Assembly (NCBI RefSeq): GCF_902728235.1
Contig: NZ_CACVBO010000001.1
Location: 248,001 to 312,000, forward strand
Origin: Lentimonas sp. CC4
GTDB taxonomy: Bacteria; Verrucomicrobiota; Verrucomicrobiia; Opitutales; Coraliomargaritaceae
DNA: 64,000 nucleotides
Direction: 5' to 3'
Both the position numbers and the translations under genes were made by a program. Of this stretch, positions 27,029 to 35,675 are shown piece after piece. Every line of letters starts with the position of its first letter. Position 1 is the first letter of the stretch. Below the pieces are notes generated by a model. That model did not search any database, was not told where the DNA came from, and saw nothing but the letters and a program-made list of their open reading frames with translations.

Positions 27029-28018
27029 TTATTGGATACGTTGAAGTCGTTTTCGATAAGCCACTATGCCGTCACACAGACTTTGGGCAAGTGTTTGCCG
27101 AAAAGCCGGCGACCGTAATTTCTTGGCAGTTTCTGCATGCGAGACAAATCCCAGCTCAGTCAGCACGCCCGGGCACTCCAAATCCTTCAACACCGACCAG
27201 CGCGCACGCTTCATACCACGATCAGGGCCGCCCAAACGCTGCACCAACGCCCGCTCCACATGATACGTGAGCAGCGCATTCCACGGATCATAATCATTCC
27301 CATTATAACGAATCGCATCTTTCGTAGTCGGTCGCGGGTATTTCGAAGAGGCCTGATGCTGAGGCGTCAGCGCATACGATTCGAAACCAGATGCCGCAGT
27401 CGATCCCGCAGCATTGAAATGCAAACTCACAAACAAATCCGCCTTCGCTCGATTCGCCACCTGAGGCCTCTGAGCTAGTGGAATATACACATCACTGTCA
27501 CGTGTCATCACGACCTCAAAGCCAGATCGTTCCAGTAGCGACCTCACCCGCCGCGCCACATCCAGCGTTAAATTCTTCTCCAACAATCCGTAGGCATCAT
27601 TACGTGCGCCACTATCTTTGCCTCCGTGCCCGGCATCGATCACAATCCGCCGAATTCCAGGGGGATTCTTAAATGCCTGCGGTGTCAGAATCGGCTGCAA
27701 CACATGCTGATAATCCGCAGTCGCAATAAACAGCTGCCCGTTCGATTCCACCGTCGGAAACCCCAACACCACTGGCAATCGATTGATATATAAAGTGCGC
27801 CCATTCTTCCCGACATCGATCGTCGTCCATTTACTGCGAAGACGATAGGTCTTATATCCCTGCAACCAATACGGCTGCATACCGAATCCCTTCCCCACTG
27901 TCGCCAAATCCACATACGGCTGCCCACCCACCTGAATCTGGCGCGCCGACAAGGATGCGGGCACAAAAAAGCTTAGCGCCGCAAGCAGCGCTAAGCTTTG
28001 TAAAATGTAACGAGACAT
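27029..28018 (-). CDS. N-acetylmuramoyl-L-alanine amidase (Amidase_3)
   Basis: About 329 residues. Signal peptide from the ATG at 28018 (MSRYILQSLALLAALSFFVP). An N-terminal domain of about 100 residues (QVGGQPYVDLATVGKGFGMQ) resembles a copper-amine-oxidase-like N domain. The catalytic domain has the zinc ligands in IDAGHGGKDSGA, the Glu of LLEKNLTLDVA, the His in LFVSLHFNAA and the catalytic Glu in VLTELGFVSH. It cleaves the amide between N-acetylmuramic acid and the stem peptide. The signal-peptide codons contain a terminator-like hairpin (27968-27999). Confidence 0.92.
   Translation of the reverse strand: MSRYILQSLALLAALSFFVPASLSARQIQVGGQPYVDLATVGKGFGMQPYWLQGYKTYRLRSKWTTIDVGKNGRTLYINRLPVVLGFPTVESNGQLFIATADYQHVLQPILTPQAFKNPPGIRRIVIDAGHGGKDSGARNDAYGLLEKNLTLDVARRVRSLLERSGFEVVMTRDSDVYIPLAQRPQVANRAKADLFVSLHFNAAGSTAASGFESYALTPQHQASSKYPRPTTKDAIRYNGNDYDPWNALLTYHVERALVQRLGGPDRGMKRARWSVLKDLECPGVLTELGFVSHAETAKKLRSPAFRQTLAQSLCDGIVAYRKRLQRIQ
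27962..27999 (-). terminator. Terminator-like hairpin inside the amidase signal-peptide codons
   Basis: Perfect 12-bp stem AAAGCTTAGCGC / GCGCTAAGCTTT with an 8-nt loop. On the leftward coding strand it is followed by TTT, giving six consecutive T residues counting the stem end. It lies 64-95 nt after the infC stop and inside codons 7-18 of the amidase gene, so it could end or attenuate infC transcripts. Function is inferred. Confidence 0.6.
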
Positions 28019-28062
28019 GCGTCGGCCTACCTTAACTGGAAGGGCTCCGACACACATCGAAA

Positions 28063-28722
28063 CTAGGATTCGACTTCTTCGTCTTCCTCGTCGTCGTGCT
28101 CCTCGATCTCACTATCATCACGATCATCATACTCATGATCAGGATGGTTGAACTTCAAGACGCGCTTGCCTTCAGGCAATGGAGACAGAATGAGCGCGAC
28201 CTGACGACCAACCAAGCGAGGCTCAGAATCTGCAGTGGCGATACCTGCAAGTTCATCTTTAGCAAGATTCACTCGGACAAAGCCTAGATCGCGGTGCTCG
28301 TTTTCACGTCCACGGAACTGAAGCGTCAGCTTCACCTTGTGGCCATGGTTGAGGAAACCTTCTGCACGACGCAGCTTTGTTTCAAAGTCATGGTCACCAA
28401 TACGCACGCGGAATTTGATTTCCTTAAGCTTCGTCGCCTGCTGCTTGGTTTCCTTCTGCTTCTTGCTTTCCTCATAGAGGAACTTACCGAAGTCTAAAAT
28501 ACGACAGACTGGAGGACGCGCTGCTGGCGAAATCTCAATCAAGTCGAGCCCTACCTTTTGTGCGAGCTCAAGCGCCTTACGAGGCGGCATCACACCAAGG
28601 TTAGTGCCCTCTGGGCCGATCACGCGCACTTCTGTCGCGCGGATACGATCATTTCTTCTGAGACCTTTAGGTCCACGGTTACGGTTCTGATAGCGACCGC
28701 GATTATTCGGGTATTTTGGCAT
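28063..28722 (-). CDS. infC: Translation initiation factor IF-3 with acidic tail
   Basis: 219 residues, about 40 longer than the common form. IF3 N domain ([20 protein letters not shown]) and C domain ([20 protein letters not shown]) are clear. There is a basic Arg/Asn/Gly-rich N-terminal leader ([20 protein letters not shown]) and a C-terminal run dominated by Asp and Glu. It starts at ATG rather than the rare AUU of many infC genes. rpmI and rplT, the usual downstream partners, are absent; the amidase gene follows instead. Confidence 0.95.
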   Translation of the reverse strand: MPKYPNNRGRYQNRNRGPKGLRRNDRIRATEVRVIGPEGTNLGVMPPRKALELAQKVGLDLIEISPAARPPVCRILDFGKFLYEESKKQKETKQQATKLKEIKFRVRIGDHDFETKLRRAEGFLNHGHKVKLTLQFRGRENEHRDLGFVRVNLAKDELAGIATADSEPRLVGRQVALILSPLPEGKRVLKFNHPDHEYDDRDDSEIEEHDDEEDEEVES

Positions 28723-28934
28723 TAACTGATTTTTAGATAAACGTCTTGCATCGGAATTCGATCAGATAACCTATGCGAAAGTGGGAACTGCTTCGTGCCG
28801 CTCCGAAAAATCACTTTAGCTCGTCATAGACTTTGGTTGGATAACCATACAAGAAATCCGAGGTTGGCTGGAAGAATCTTGCATTTCAACTCTTTTCGCC
28901 CCTTTCCACCAAGCATTTAACACTCGCGCCTCAC

Positions 28935-29312
28935 TTAGATGCTAAAGCTCTCGCCGCAGCTACAGCTGGATTTCGCATTCGGGTTGCTGAATTTGAACCC
29001 ACCACCGACCATTTTATCGGAAAAGTCCAGATGCGTGCCGCGTAAATACAGCGCACTCTTCGTATCAACCAAGATCTGCGCACCCGATGAACGCACTAGA
29101 ATGTCACCACGCTTCGTATCCTTCACAAATTTCATCTTATAGCTCAGCCCATTACAGCCGCCACCCGTGATTTTGACGCGTAGATATTCGCCCTTCTGCT
29201 CACGCGCGATCAAGGCCTGCAGCTTCGCACCTGCTGGCTCCGTCACTAAAATCAGCGTCTCGTTTCCTTCGCGAACGCCTTCAGGCAGCTCAGTTTTTAT
29301 ATCTTCAGTCAT
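28935..29312 (-). CDS. A-type iron-sulfur carrier protein (ErpA/IscA family)
   Basis: About 125 residues. All three conserved cysteines are present: GGGCNGLSY and the C-terminal SSCSCGESF. It carries Fe-S clusters to apo-proteins. Start MTEDIKTELPEG at 29312 is chosen over an upstream in-frame codon. Located 90 bp after pdxA on the same strand; SufT at 18834 is the other Fe-S assembly factor in the window. Confidence 0.93.
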   Translation of the reverse strand: MTEDIKTELPEGVREGNETLILVTEPAGAKLQALIAREQKGEYLRVKITGGGCNGLSYKMKFVKDTKRGDILVRSSGAQILVDTKSALYLRGTHLDFSDKMVGGGFKFSNPNAKSSCSCGESFSI

Positions 29313-29402
29313 TATCAATATCAGCTCTCTTAACCGCTTCGGCGGGCCTCCAACTCAACCGTTTCAGGTTTTCAGTATTTCAGCTTTTCCCAATTTCAGT
29401 AG

Positions 29403-30341
29403 TCAGCTTTTCGAACCAGTCAACTGCCGAGCGACAGAAAGTGCCGCGGCAAAGCTACCACAGTCTGCCAAACCTTGCCCAGCGAGATCAAAGGCCGTGC
29501 CATGATCCGGACTCGTGCGCACATGCGGCAAGCCGAGCGTCACATTCACTGCCGCATCAAATTCCAAAGTCTTCACCGCCGCCAAGCCCTGATCGTGATA
29601 GGCCGAAACCACCACATCAAACTCACCACGACGTTGACGAAAAAATACCGTATCGCCCGGCAAACACTTCGACAGTCCAGGCATCTCAGCACGTAAGCGA
29701 TCCAACGCTGGATCGAGCACATCGCGTTCCTCGATTCCCAATATCCCACCTTCGCCGGCATGCGGATTCACCCCGCAAACTCCGATGCGCGGCATCTCCA
29801 CACCAAAGGACTTCGCGAGTGCATCTGCACGACGCACAGCCAACTCAAGGCAATCCGCCGTCAACGCATCCGCCACGTCACGCAACGGTATATGCCAAGT
29901 CGCCAAAACGACGCGCAATTCATTACCAACGAATCCCATCGTCGGCGCTCCACCCCACGCCTCTGCAAAAAACTCCGTCTGCCCGGGATGCTTAAAACCA
30001 ACCTGCTGCAACCAATGCTTACTCACCGGCCCCGATACCACACCACGAAAGCGCCCATCCACACAGCCTTGCGCAGCAGTTTGTAAAGCCGCCAATGCCA
30101 CCTGCGCCCCGTCAAGTGACGGCTGCCCGGCCACCGCCGAAAAGCCCGCCGCGCCAATCGCCTCAAACCCGATGCCAAGTTCCGCGGCCAAAGGCTCCGC
30201 CCAACTAGCAGCCCCGATGAGCACACAATCTCGCCCACGCTCCGACTCATTGCGCAGCGCAGTCGCAATCACCTCTGGCCCAATCCCAGCAGGATCACCA
30301 CAAGTAATCGCCAACGGAAGACTCATCTCCGAATTATTCAT
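29403..30341 (-). CDS. pdxA: 4-hydroxythreonine-4-phosphate dehydrogenase
   Basis: 312 residues. PdxA signatures: ITCGDPAGIGPEVIA at the N-terminus, HPGQTEFFAEAWGG, GVNPHAGEGGILGIEE and AYHDQGLAAVKTLEF, including the metal-binding His residues. It acts in DXP-dependent vitamin B6 synthesis. It lies 24 bp after lpxA and probably shares its transcript. A short word array (TTTCAGGTTTTCAGTATTTC) lies at 29352-29402 after its stop. Confidence 0.95.
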   Translation of the reverse strand: MNNSEMSLPLAITCGDPAGIGPEVIATALRNESERGRDCVLIGAASWAEPLAAELGIGFEAIGAAGFSAVAGQPSLDGAQVALAALQTAAQGCVDGRFRGVVSGPVSKHWLQQVGFKHPGQTEFFAEAWGGAPTMGFVGNELRVVLATWHIPLRDVADALTADCLELAVRRADALAKSFGVEMPRIGVCGVNPHAGEGGILGIEERDVLDPALDRLRAEMPGLSKCLPGDTVFFRQRRGEFDVVVSAYHDQGLAAVKTLEFDAAVNVTLGLPHVRTSPDHGTAFDLAGQGLADCGSFAAALSVARQLTGSKS

Positions 30342-30365
30342 CACACATTAGACATCAGCCATCAC

Positions 30366-31160
30366 TTAGGATGCATCCTGAGTGGACTGCACGAAACCGC
30401 GCTTGCCATGTTCGAAAAACGCCAAGAAGCGCGCACCCGTGGCAGTAATGCCAAACTCGTGTTCACGCACCGCCTCTGCCGCCTTTTTCTTTAAATTCCC
30501 ACCACCGAAATAAACCGCACGGTAGCATTTTTTCAGATCCGCAATATCAGGGCGATCAAACCCACCGCGACGCAGGCCAACCAGATTCAGCCCATGCGCG
30601 GTATTACGCTCAGCTGCCATGACATACGGTGGCACATCCGCCGCGATCGAAGCATTGCCCGCAATCATCGCATACGTGCCAATACGGCAAAATTGATGAA
30701 TCCCTGCACCGCCGCCGATAAAGACGTTTGCCCCCACAGTCACATGCCCCGCAAGCATTACATTATTCGCAATCACAACGTCATTACCGACCTGGCAATC
30801 GTGGGCCACATGAGCCTGCGCCATTAGAAAACAATTATCACCCACCACCGTATTCGCACCATTGCTGGTCGCGCGACTCACGGTGCACCCCTCTCGGATC
30901 ACCACATTATTACCAATCACCACGCCACTTTCCGTCGCTGGATCAAACGTCAACGACTGCGGATCACCTCCGATTACAGCGAACGAGTCCACTCGCACAG
31001 CATTTCCAAGCACCACCCCGTGCCGCACAATCGCATGCGCAGCAATCACACACCCCTCGCCCAAGACGGCACCGTCTTCGATGATCGCATGAGGCCCAAC
31101 AACAGAATCTGCCCCAATCACGGCAGTCTCAGAAACAATAGCAGTAGGATGAATCGACAT
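30366..31160 (-). CDS. lpxA: Acyl-ACP--UDP-N-acetylglucosamine O-acyltransferase
   Basis: 264 residues, typical LpxA size. The left-handed beta-helix hexapeptide pattern runs through the first 190 residues (HPTAIVSETAVIGADSVVGP), with the catalytic His in AQAHVAHDCQVGN and the LAGHVTVGANVFIGGGAGI segment. It catalyses the first step of lipid A synthesis. It is not grouped with lpxD/fabZ; the order is lpxA-pdxA-Fe-S carrier. Confidence 0.95.
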   Translation of the reverse strand: MSIHPTAIVSETAVIGADSVVGPHAIIEDGAVLGEGCVIAAHAIVRHGVVLGNAVRVDSFAVIGGDPQSLTFDPATESGVVIGNNVVIREGCTVSRATSNGANTVVGDNCFLMAQAHVAHDCQVGNDVVIANNVMLAGHVTVGANVFIGGGAGIHQFCRIGTYAMIAGNASIAADVPPYVMAAERNTAHGLNLVGLRRGGFDRPDIADLKKCYRAVYFGGGNLKKKAAEAVREHEFGITATGARFLAFFEHGKRGFVQSTQDAS

Positions 31161-31199
31161 ACGCGTAACAAATGCCGCCTTTTCGAAGAACTCAAGAAT

Positions 31200-31262
31200 G
31201 GAAGTTGTTCGTTGTTCGTTGAAAAACCTCAGCCCTCAAGTCTCAGCCCTCAAGTCTCAGAA
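31200..31262 (+). repeat. CTCAAGTCTCAG word array
   Basis: AGCCCTCAAGTCTCAGCCCT followed by CAAGTCTCAG: the same words that fill 36550-36717 before cca. It overlaps the stop of the unknown gene at 31257. Confidence 0.7.
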
Positions 31263-31856
31263 AAGGTTCAGCTGCGGAGCCTGCACCATGTCATAGACCT
31301 TCAACACCCGCACCAACTGCAAGAGCTCAGACTTTTGATAGCTGTGATTCACTTCCACATGACGTAGTAAATCCTCCAGAATCGTGCTAAACGCAATCAC
31401 CCCATCCACGCCCTGCTCCTTAAATAGCGCGATACACTCACTCCGCTGAGGCTCCGCCGTCGGCAACCCAGGCAGCACCAGCACCTTACGATAAGTCGCC
31501 GCATCCTCCAACTCGCCCTCCTCCACTGCGAATAATGCGTCAGCTTGGCTCAGCACATCCTTCTTTAAAAAATCAAACAACCGCGCCGAGCTCTTCAATA
31601 TCGCTGGCGTCACCCGTGTATGTTGCCAACCATGCACCACCACGATCGCCTGCCGAATCGAAGCCATGTCCGAAGAAAACAATTGAAAGTTGGGAGCCAC
31701 TCCCTCCGTCGGTGCGGATGGATTATAGACCAGTAACTCCACCGTTTCCTCTACTGGTTTCTTGCGCGAACGCACCACATGCTTTCGTAACTGACGGGCA
31801 AAAAAGCCATTCAATTCGAAATACTCACGGACAATGTTCTCATCAAAACTCGCCAT
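31257..31856 (-). CDS. Conserved hypothetical protein, alpha/beta
   Basis: 199 residues, soluble, no signal peptide. It begins MASFDENIVREYFELNGFFA and has a basic stretch (RQLRKHVVRSRKKP) followed by alternating strands and helices (RQAIVVVHGWQHT, RKVLVLPGLPT, DGVIAFSTILEDLL), suggesting a Rossmann-like or nuclease-like fold. No family was recognised. Product length and codon use are like its neighbours, so it is probably a real gene. Confidence 0.6.
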   Translation of the reverse strand: MASFDENIVREYFELNGFFARQLRKHVVRSRKKPVEETVELLVYNPSAPTEGVAPNFQLFSSDMASIRQAIVVVHGWQHTRVTPAILKSSARLFDFLKKDVLSQADALFAVEEGELEDAATYRKVLVLPGLPTAEPQRSECIALFKEQGVDGVIAFSTILEDLLRHVEVNHSYQKSELLQLVRVLKVYDMVQAPQLNLF

Positions 31857-32024
31857 GGGGCAAAATGCTTACCTAAAGATAAGCAGATCGTCAATGCTGA
31901 GGAATCCTCAACATTGAAAACGACTCACCATTAATAAACAGAGGCACATTCCTTTGTCGAAAGCGAACGCGAAGCCATTTGATGGTCCAGCAAACCAATG
32001 AAGAAGATGAGTTGAACAAGAACC

Positions 32025-32068
32025 AAAGAGCGACTAACTTCTAACACCTAACTCCCAACTCCTGTTCT
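32025..32068 (+). repeat. CTTCTAACACCTAACTCC word array before 32073
   Basis: Words GACTAACTTCTAACACCTAA and CTCCCAACTCCTG directly precede the ATG at 32073, similar to the array before the MFS gene at 11894-11936. Confidence 0.65.
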
Positions 32069-32072
32069 AATT

Positions 32073-32585
32073 ATGCAAGAAGCCCTGAAGAATCTATTCT
32101 CACAGCCGATCGTGATCGGCCTATGCATCGGCCTGATCATCGCACTAATCGTATGGATTCGCGCATGGTTCAAAGCACTCGCACAGAAATCCGACGCCGC
32201 CGCACGGATGGACAAATTACAAGGCGAGATTTCCGAGCTCAAACGGCACCTACATACACAGATGGAGATCAGCACCAAGGGCAACGAATCACTCAAAAAG
32301 GAGCTGGAAGCACTCAAAGCGACCAACCAAAACCTCAAAGACGCCCTCAGCGCACTCAAAGATAAACCCGGACGCGACGTCATCCGCACCCTCCACGTTT
32401 ACAACAAAGCACTCAGCATGATGAACACCCGTGCCCCAGGTTTCGGCCCAGCCTGGGAGACCTCCATCAAAGACGCCGAAGAGGAAGTCAAAAAAGAGGA
32501 GTCCGGCATCATCGGCTGGATCAAAAAGCCGTTTCTACTGAACAAAGCGACCTCCGTCGAAGCGATCACAGACTCGAACCATTAA
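32073..32585 (+). CDS. Small membrane-anchored coiled-coil protein of unknown function
   Basis: 170 residues. One N-terminal membrane helix (IVIGLCIGLIIALIVWIRAW) is followed by about 80 residues of predicted coiled coil (MDKLQGEISELKRHLHTQME; KKELEALKATNQNLKDALSA). The tail contains a short hydrophobic patch (SGIIGWIKKPFLL). Layout resembles small cell-envelope or division accessory proteins, but no family was recognised. Confidence 0.65.
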   Translation: MQEALKNLFSQPIVIGLCIGLIIALIVWIRAWFKALAQKSDAAARMDKLQGEISELKRHLHTQMEISTKGNESLKKELEALKATNQNLKDALSALKDKPGRDVIRTLHVYNKALSMMNTRAPGFGPAWETSIKDAEEEVKKEESGIIGWIKKPFLLNKATSVEAITDSNH

Positions 32586-32752
32586 ACGTGGCATCTGAGC
32601 TCGGAGACGGTCTCAAAACGATGATCCAGCACTTCTAAAGAGTCCCAGAGTCGCTACGCGAGTCCGCTTAACTACGCTTAATTTTTCAATATAAAGAAAA
32701 GAGCATGATTTTGAATGCAGCAGAGTTGTTAAGGACACAGTGTGATAGTTAA

Positions 32753-33010
32753 GCGCCATTAAGCGGACCAATCACTGAGCCAATGGGGATTTCGCAAAAC
32801 GCCAGAGCCCATGCCATCAACGAGATCGTGCACGCCAAGCGTTCCATCACTCCACAAATGTCAATCCGCTTCGGTGCCTTCTTCGGGCAATCCGAAGAAT
32901 TTTGGCATGGCATACAAATCGACTGCGACTTCCGCGCGCTACGCAAAGAAGCCTCCCGCATTACAAAATACGTGCAAACCGCAGAGTCACTCATCCCCTG
33001 CGAAGACTAA
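32753..33010 (+). pseudogene. Degraded HigA-type antitoxin remnant
   Basis: From 32783 the frame reads [60 protein letters not shown], close to the HigA/VapI antitoxin core (LGISQ...RINEIVHGKRSIT...FGQSEEFW). A few residues of the turn between the DNA-recognition helices (usually NVPPRR) are missing, and the normal N-terminus (HPGEILLEEFL) is cut off by a stop at 32750-32752. No HigB toxin was found on either side. A decayed toxin-antitoxin remnant is the simplest reading. Confidence 0.65.
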
Positions 33011-33433
33011 AACGATACTCACGCGCAAAAGTTCCGCGACTCATGCGGCTCTCACGTATGTATTGGTTGTTTGGGGAGGGATGGCCTCCGCGCTTGCCGC
33101 GTTCTACGCGGCCGTCAGCCGAGCCTCAGCACAGAACCTAAGCCGAAGACTTTTGCCCAAAGCGACTAATCACGCAACGACATCAACAGGCGGATCATAT
33201 ACCACGGGGGGGGGAAATGGGGTCAGCCCAATTTTCCATGCATTTAGCTTTAGAGGTCACTGGATGAGGGGAAATCGTGTAAAGAAGCACAAAAACATGG
33301 TCAATTGGACTGGTGTAACTCCCAAACAGAACAACAATTCAACCCGTCTAAATTGGAATCAAGATAAAGTTAGTAACGCGAGCCTCAGACCACTGCCTGC
33401 TATGCAGGCACGTCGGCGTAAGAAAGCGTTTTT
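33011..33433. other. Non-coding decay region with repeat remnants
   Basis: No credible gene. It contains a family A-related segment at 33055-33145 (GTATTGGTTGTTTGGGGAGG, GCCTCCGCGCTTGCCGCG). Further on, an imperfect inverted pair GGGGTCAGCCCAATTTTCCA (33224) and CATGGTCAATTGGACTGGTG (33296) resembles ends of a REP/IS200-like element whose transposase is gone. Confidence 0.5.
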
Positions 33434-33468
33434 AAAGCCCCACTTCGGTGGGGCTTTTCTTTTTGTGT
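33434..33468 (+). terminator. Orphan intrinsic terminator with UUCG loop
   Basis: AAAGCCCCAC / GTGGGGCTTT, a perfect 10-bp stem with TTCG loop, followed by a T-rich run (TCTTTTTG). No intact rightward gene precedes it. It may be left over from a lost gene, or serve the convergent DUF2851 gene weakly from the other strand. Confidence 0.85.
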
Positions 33469-33536
33469 CTTTGGCTTCGCCCTTCGGTTGAGTGTCGCTG
33501 CGCTCGAAACGCGCCTCTTTGTGGCCTAAACACCGC

Positions 33537-34724
33537 TCACCCGCCCCGCTCCACAAACAAGGCCAGTGCGCCTTGGTTCCAGCCGTTGCTCTGCGGGTTC
33601 TGGCGATTGGTCACGTCTGCATGCTTGAGGAATCGCCTCAGCGCATCAGGACTGTCGCCTGGTGACCAATGCATCCAATAGGATTGCCCGTCAATTAAAC
33701 CAGCTGCGCTTGCCAACGGTAAGATCGCATCGACCACCAGAGTATTGAGGCGCGTATCTGCCAGCACCTCACTAAAAATGGACTCACTCAATTGCCGGCG
33801 CAACTGCGGCAGACCAACCGTTTTACGGAACGCTGCGGTCGACAGACTCTCATCCACACGCGGAAACGCTTTCAAGCACTCAGCTAAACGATCTGGCCAG
33901 TGCGGCTGCTGCCGCACCATGTCGATATATTGCGCCAGGCGACGGCGCGGGTGATTCGCAGGGCGCAGGCCATTGAGTTTCCAATACTCAGCTTCCTCAG
34001 CAAAGCGCTCTTCCGTGCTGACAGCGACTGTGCTCCACTCCGCCAAGGGATACTTCGCCGCCAACCGTAGCATCGGCGCACGGTTACGCGCATAGCCAAA
34101 CACTTCCAAAGCATAGCTGTGACACGCCCCCTCCCAGCCTTCCGCGTCTAAACGTTGCTGCGCATATTTCAACTTTTGCGACCAACGCCCAGTTGCTCGT
34201 TCATCTAAAATCCGCAGACGCTGTTCGAATGGCCGTTCAATAAAGCGAGCCACCCACTCCAACTCATCCTGCTGCTCTAGTTCTAGTAGCGCCTCATCCA
34301 TCGCGACCGATTCTAGGTCGCGGTTCAGCAACGGCATTAAATACAGACACTCAGGGAAATGCCCTTTAGACGTCACCACTGGATTCGGATTACGACGCTC
34401 CGGGTGCAATACGAGATGCAGCACCACGCGGTCAAAATTCCGATCCAGTTCGTGTTGATGGCTGTGCCAATCGGACACATTAAAATGCACCTCGACATCG
34501 CCGATCACTTCGACGCCATCAATTAGCAGGCGTGCCTCTTTAAAATCCGGCCCTTCCTGCAGGTTCCAGCGCCCTGGATCTTTCACCACCAGCGACTTAC
34601 CCGACACAGTCAACAAGCCCGCCGTCGCAAAGTCCTGTCGCAACCAAATCTTCTGCACCACACGTTCGGTTAGAGTGAACGGCCCGTATAAGCCCTGCAT
34701 TTCTTCGACTTGGTTGGTTTGCAT
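33537..34724 (-). CDS. DUF2851 family protein
   Basis: 395 residues, the usual size. Family features: the GRWNLQEGPDFKEARLLIDG and GDVEVHFNVSDWHSHQHELD segments, followed by VVLHLVLHP. DUF2851 is a predicted PD-(D/E)XK-like nuclease family in Bacteroidota, Chlorobi and Verrucomicrobia, with function unproven; the conserved GPDF and ExH residues would fit a metal site. It stands alone. Confidence 0.85.
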   Translation of the reverse strand: MQTNQVEEMQGLYGPFTLTERVVQKIWLRQDFATAGLLTVSGKSLVVKDPGRWNLQEGPDFKEARLLIDGVEVIGDVEVHFNVSDWHSHQHELDRNFDRVVLHLVLHPERRNPNPVVTSKGHFPECLYLMPLLNRDLESVAMDEALLELEQQDELEWVARFIERPFEQRLRILDERATGRWSQKLKYAQQRLDAEGWEGACHSYALEVFGYARNRAPMLRLAAKYPLAEWSTVAVSTEERFAEEAEYWKLNGLRPANHPRRRLAQYIDMVRQQPHWPDRLAECLKAFPRVDESLSTAAFRKTVGLPQLRRQLSESIFSEVLADTRLNTLVVDAILPLASAAGLIDGQSYWMHWSPGDSPDALRRFLKHADVTNRQNPQSNGWNQGALALFVERGG

Positions 34725-35029
34725 GAGAAAAAAAGTAGTTAGAAGTAAATCACTGCGCTCATGTAATTCTCACGCAAAGACGCTAAGGCGCAAAGCTTTT
34801 TATACTGGCGCGCATCATGAATTGTGATTGATCGACACAACACATTCGGGAGGGACGAGCTCCGCCTCGTCTTACGGTGTGCTGGTGCTTTGGTTCTGTG
34901 CTTTGGTTCGGATGACGGCAGCGTAGAACGCAGCAGGCAGCGGAGGCCATCCCTCCCCAAGCAACCAACACATACGCCTGAGCCGCGGCACTTTTCACAA
35001 ATCATGGTGCGCGTGTGTATCTGTCATCT
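34725..35029. repeat. Intergenic region filled by a family A repeat (34798-35022)
   Basis: Ends are imperfectly inverted: TATACTGGCGCGCATCATGA on the left and the reverse complement of CAAATCATGGTGCGCGTGTG on the right. The interior carries the shared family blocks in inverted orientation relative to copies at 1-110 and 49409-49612. Before it, 34762-34788 (TCACGCAAAGACGCTAAGGC) is another degenerate intergenic word. No gene is credible here. Confidence 0.75.
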
Positions 35030-35593
35030 TCACAGCTCAATATCTAAGCCGTTCTTCCACTCGCGGGCGTTCTCCTTACGGCGGCGTTGAGCATCTTGCA
35101 CTAAGCGCCGATCACACGCAGCGGCCCAGTCGAACAACTCCTCCGGTGTCATCGCCATTGCGCCGTTCGCACGGATCGATTCACGCACCATATTGTCATG
35201 ACTCACTACGGTCACGCCCGCCGGATTCGACACACGTGCCACGATCCGTTCGATCACACCGTCCGCAGACAACGACGCAGGCGCGTAGATAAATTCAAAC
35301 GTTTTCTTACCGAACGGATGATCCACTTCCAAAGTGTCATTACGGCTATCAAGGATCAACGCAGTGCGCACTCCCTCCGCATCGTGAATCGACGAAATCA
35401 TCTCAGTGAGTTGATCGCGGGCGCTGTCAATATTGTCACGCAAAGCACTACGCAGCGTATCGGTCGCACAAATGACATTATACGCATCAATCAGGAGGTA
35501 ACGTTCTTCAACCACAAGAGGAACAGAGGGGTGCAGTCCGAAAAGGTCAAGACTTCGGCGAGAACGTCTGATTATTATTCCTAAGTGAGACAT
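35030..35593 (-). CDS. YacP-like NYN-domain RNase
   Basis: About 187 residues. The YacP/Rae1-type NYN core is clear: YLLIDAYNVI, RTALILDSRND, EFIYAPASLSADGVIERIV, VTVVSHDNMVRESIRANGA. B. subtilis Rae1 is a ribosome-associated mRNA endonuclease; the same role is inferred here. The tail is basic and helical (RRLVQDAQRRRKENAREW). The start is uncertain: ATG at 35593 is listed, but the conserved core begins near 35510 where a GTG occurs. Confidence 0.8.
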   Translation of the reverse strand: MSHLGIIIRRSRRSLDLFGLHPSVPLVVEERYLLIDAYNVICATDTLRSALRDNIDSARDQLTEMISSIHDAEGVRTALILDSRNDTLEVDHPFGKKTFEFIYAPASLSADGVIERIVARVSNPAGVTVVSHDNMVRESIRANGAMAMTPEELFDWAAACDRRLVQDAQRRRKENAREWKNGLDIEL

Positions 35594-35675
35594 ACATTGC
35601 GATGCCATCTGCAAAGACCACAATCGCGAATTGATTTAGCAGCAAAAGCCACACACACTACGCCTCTCCTCTATA

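Noticed and set aside
33537-34724. DUF2851 gene considered as a mobile-element gene because of the neighbouring repeats
   Set aside because: It is a conserved chromosomal family in related phyla and shows no flanking inverted repeats.
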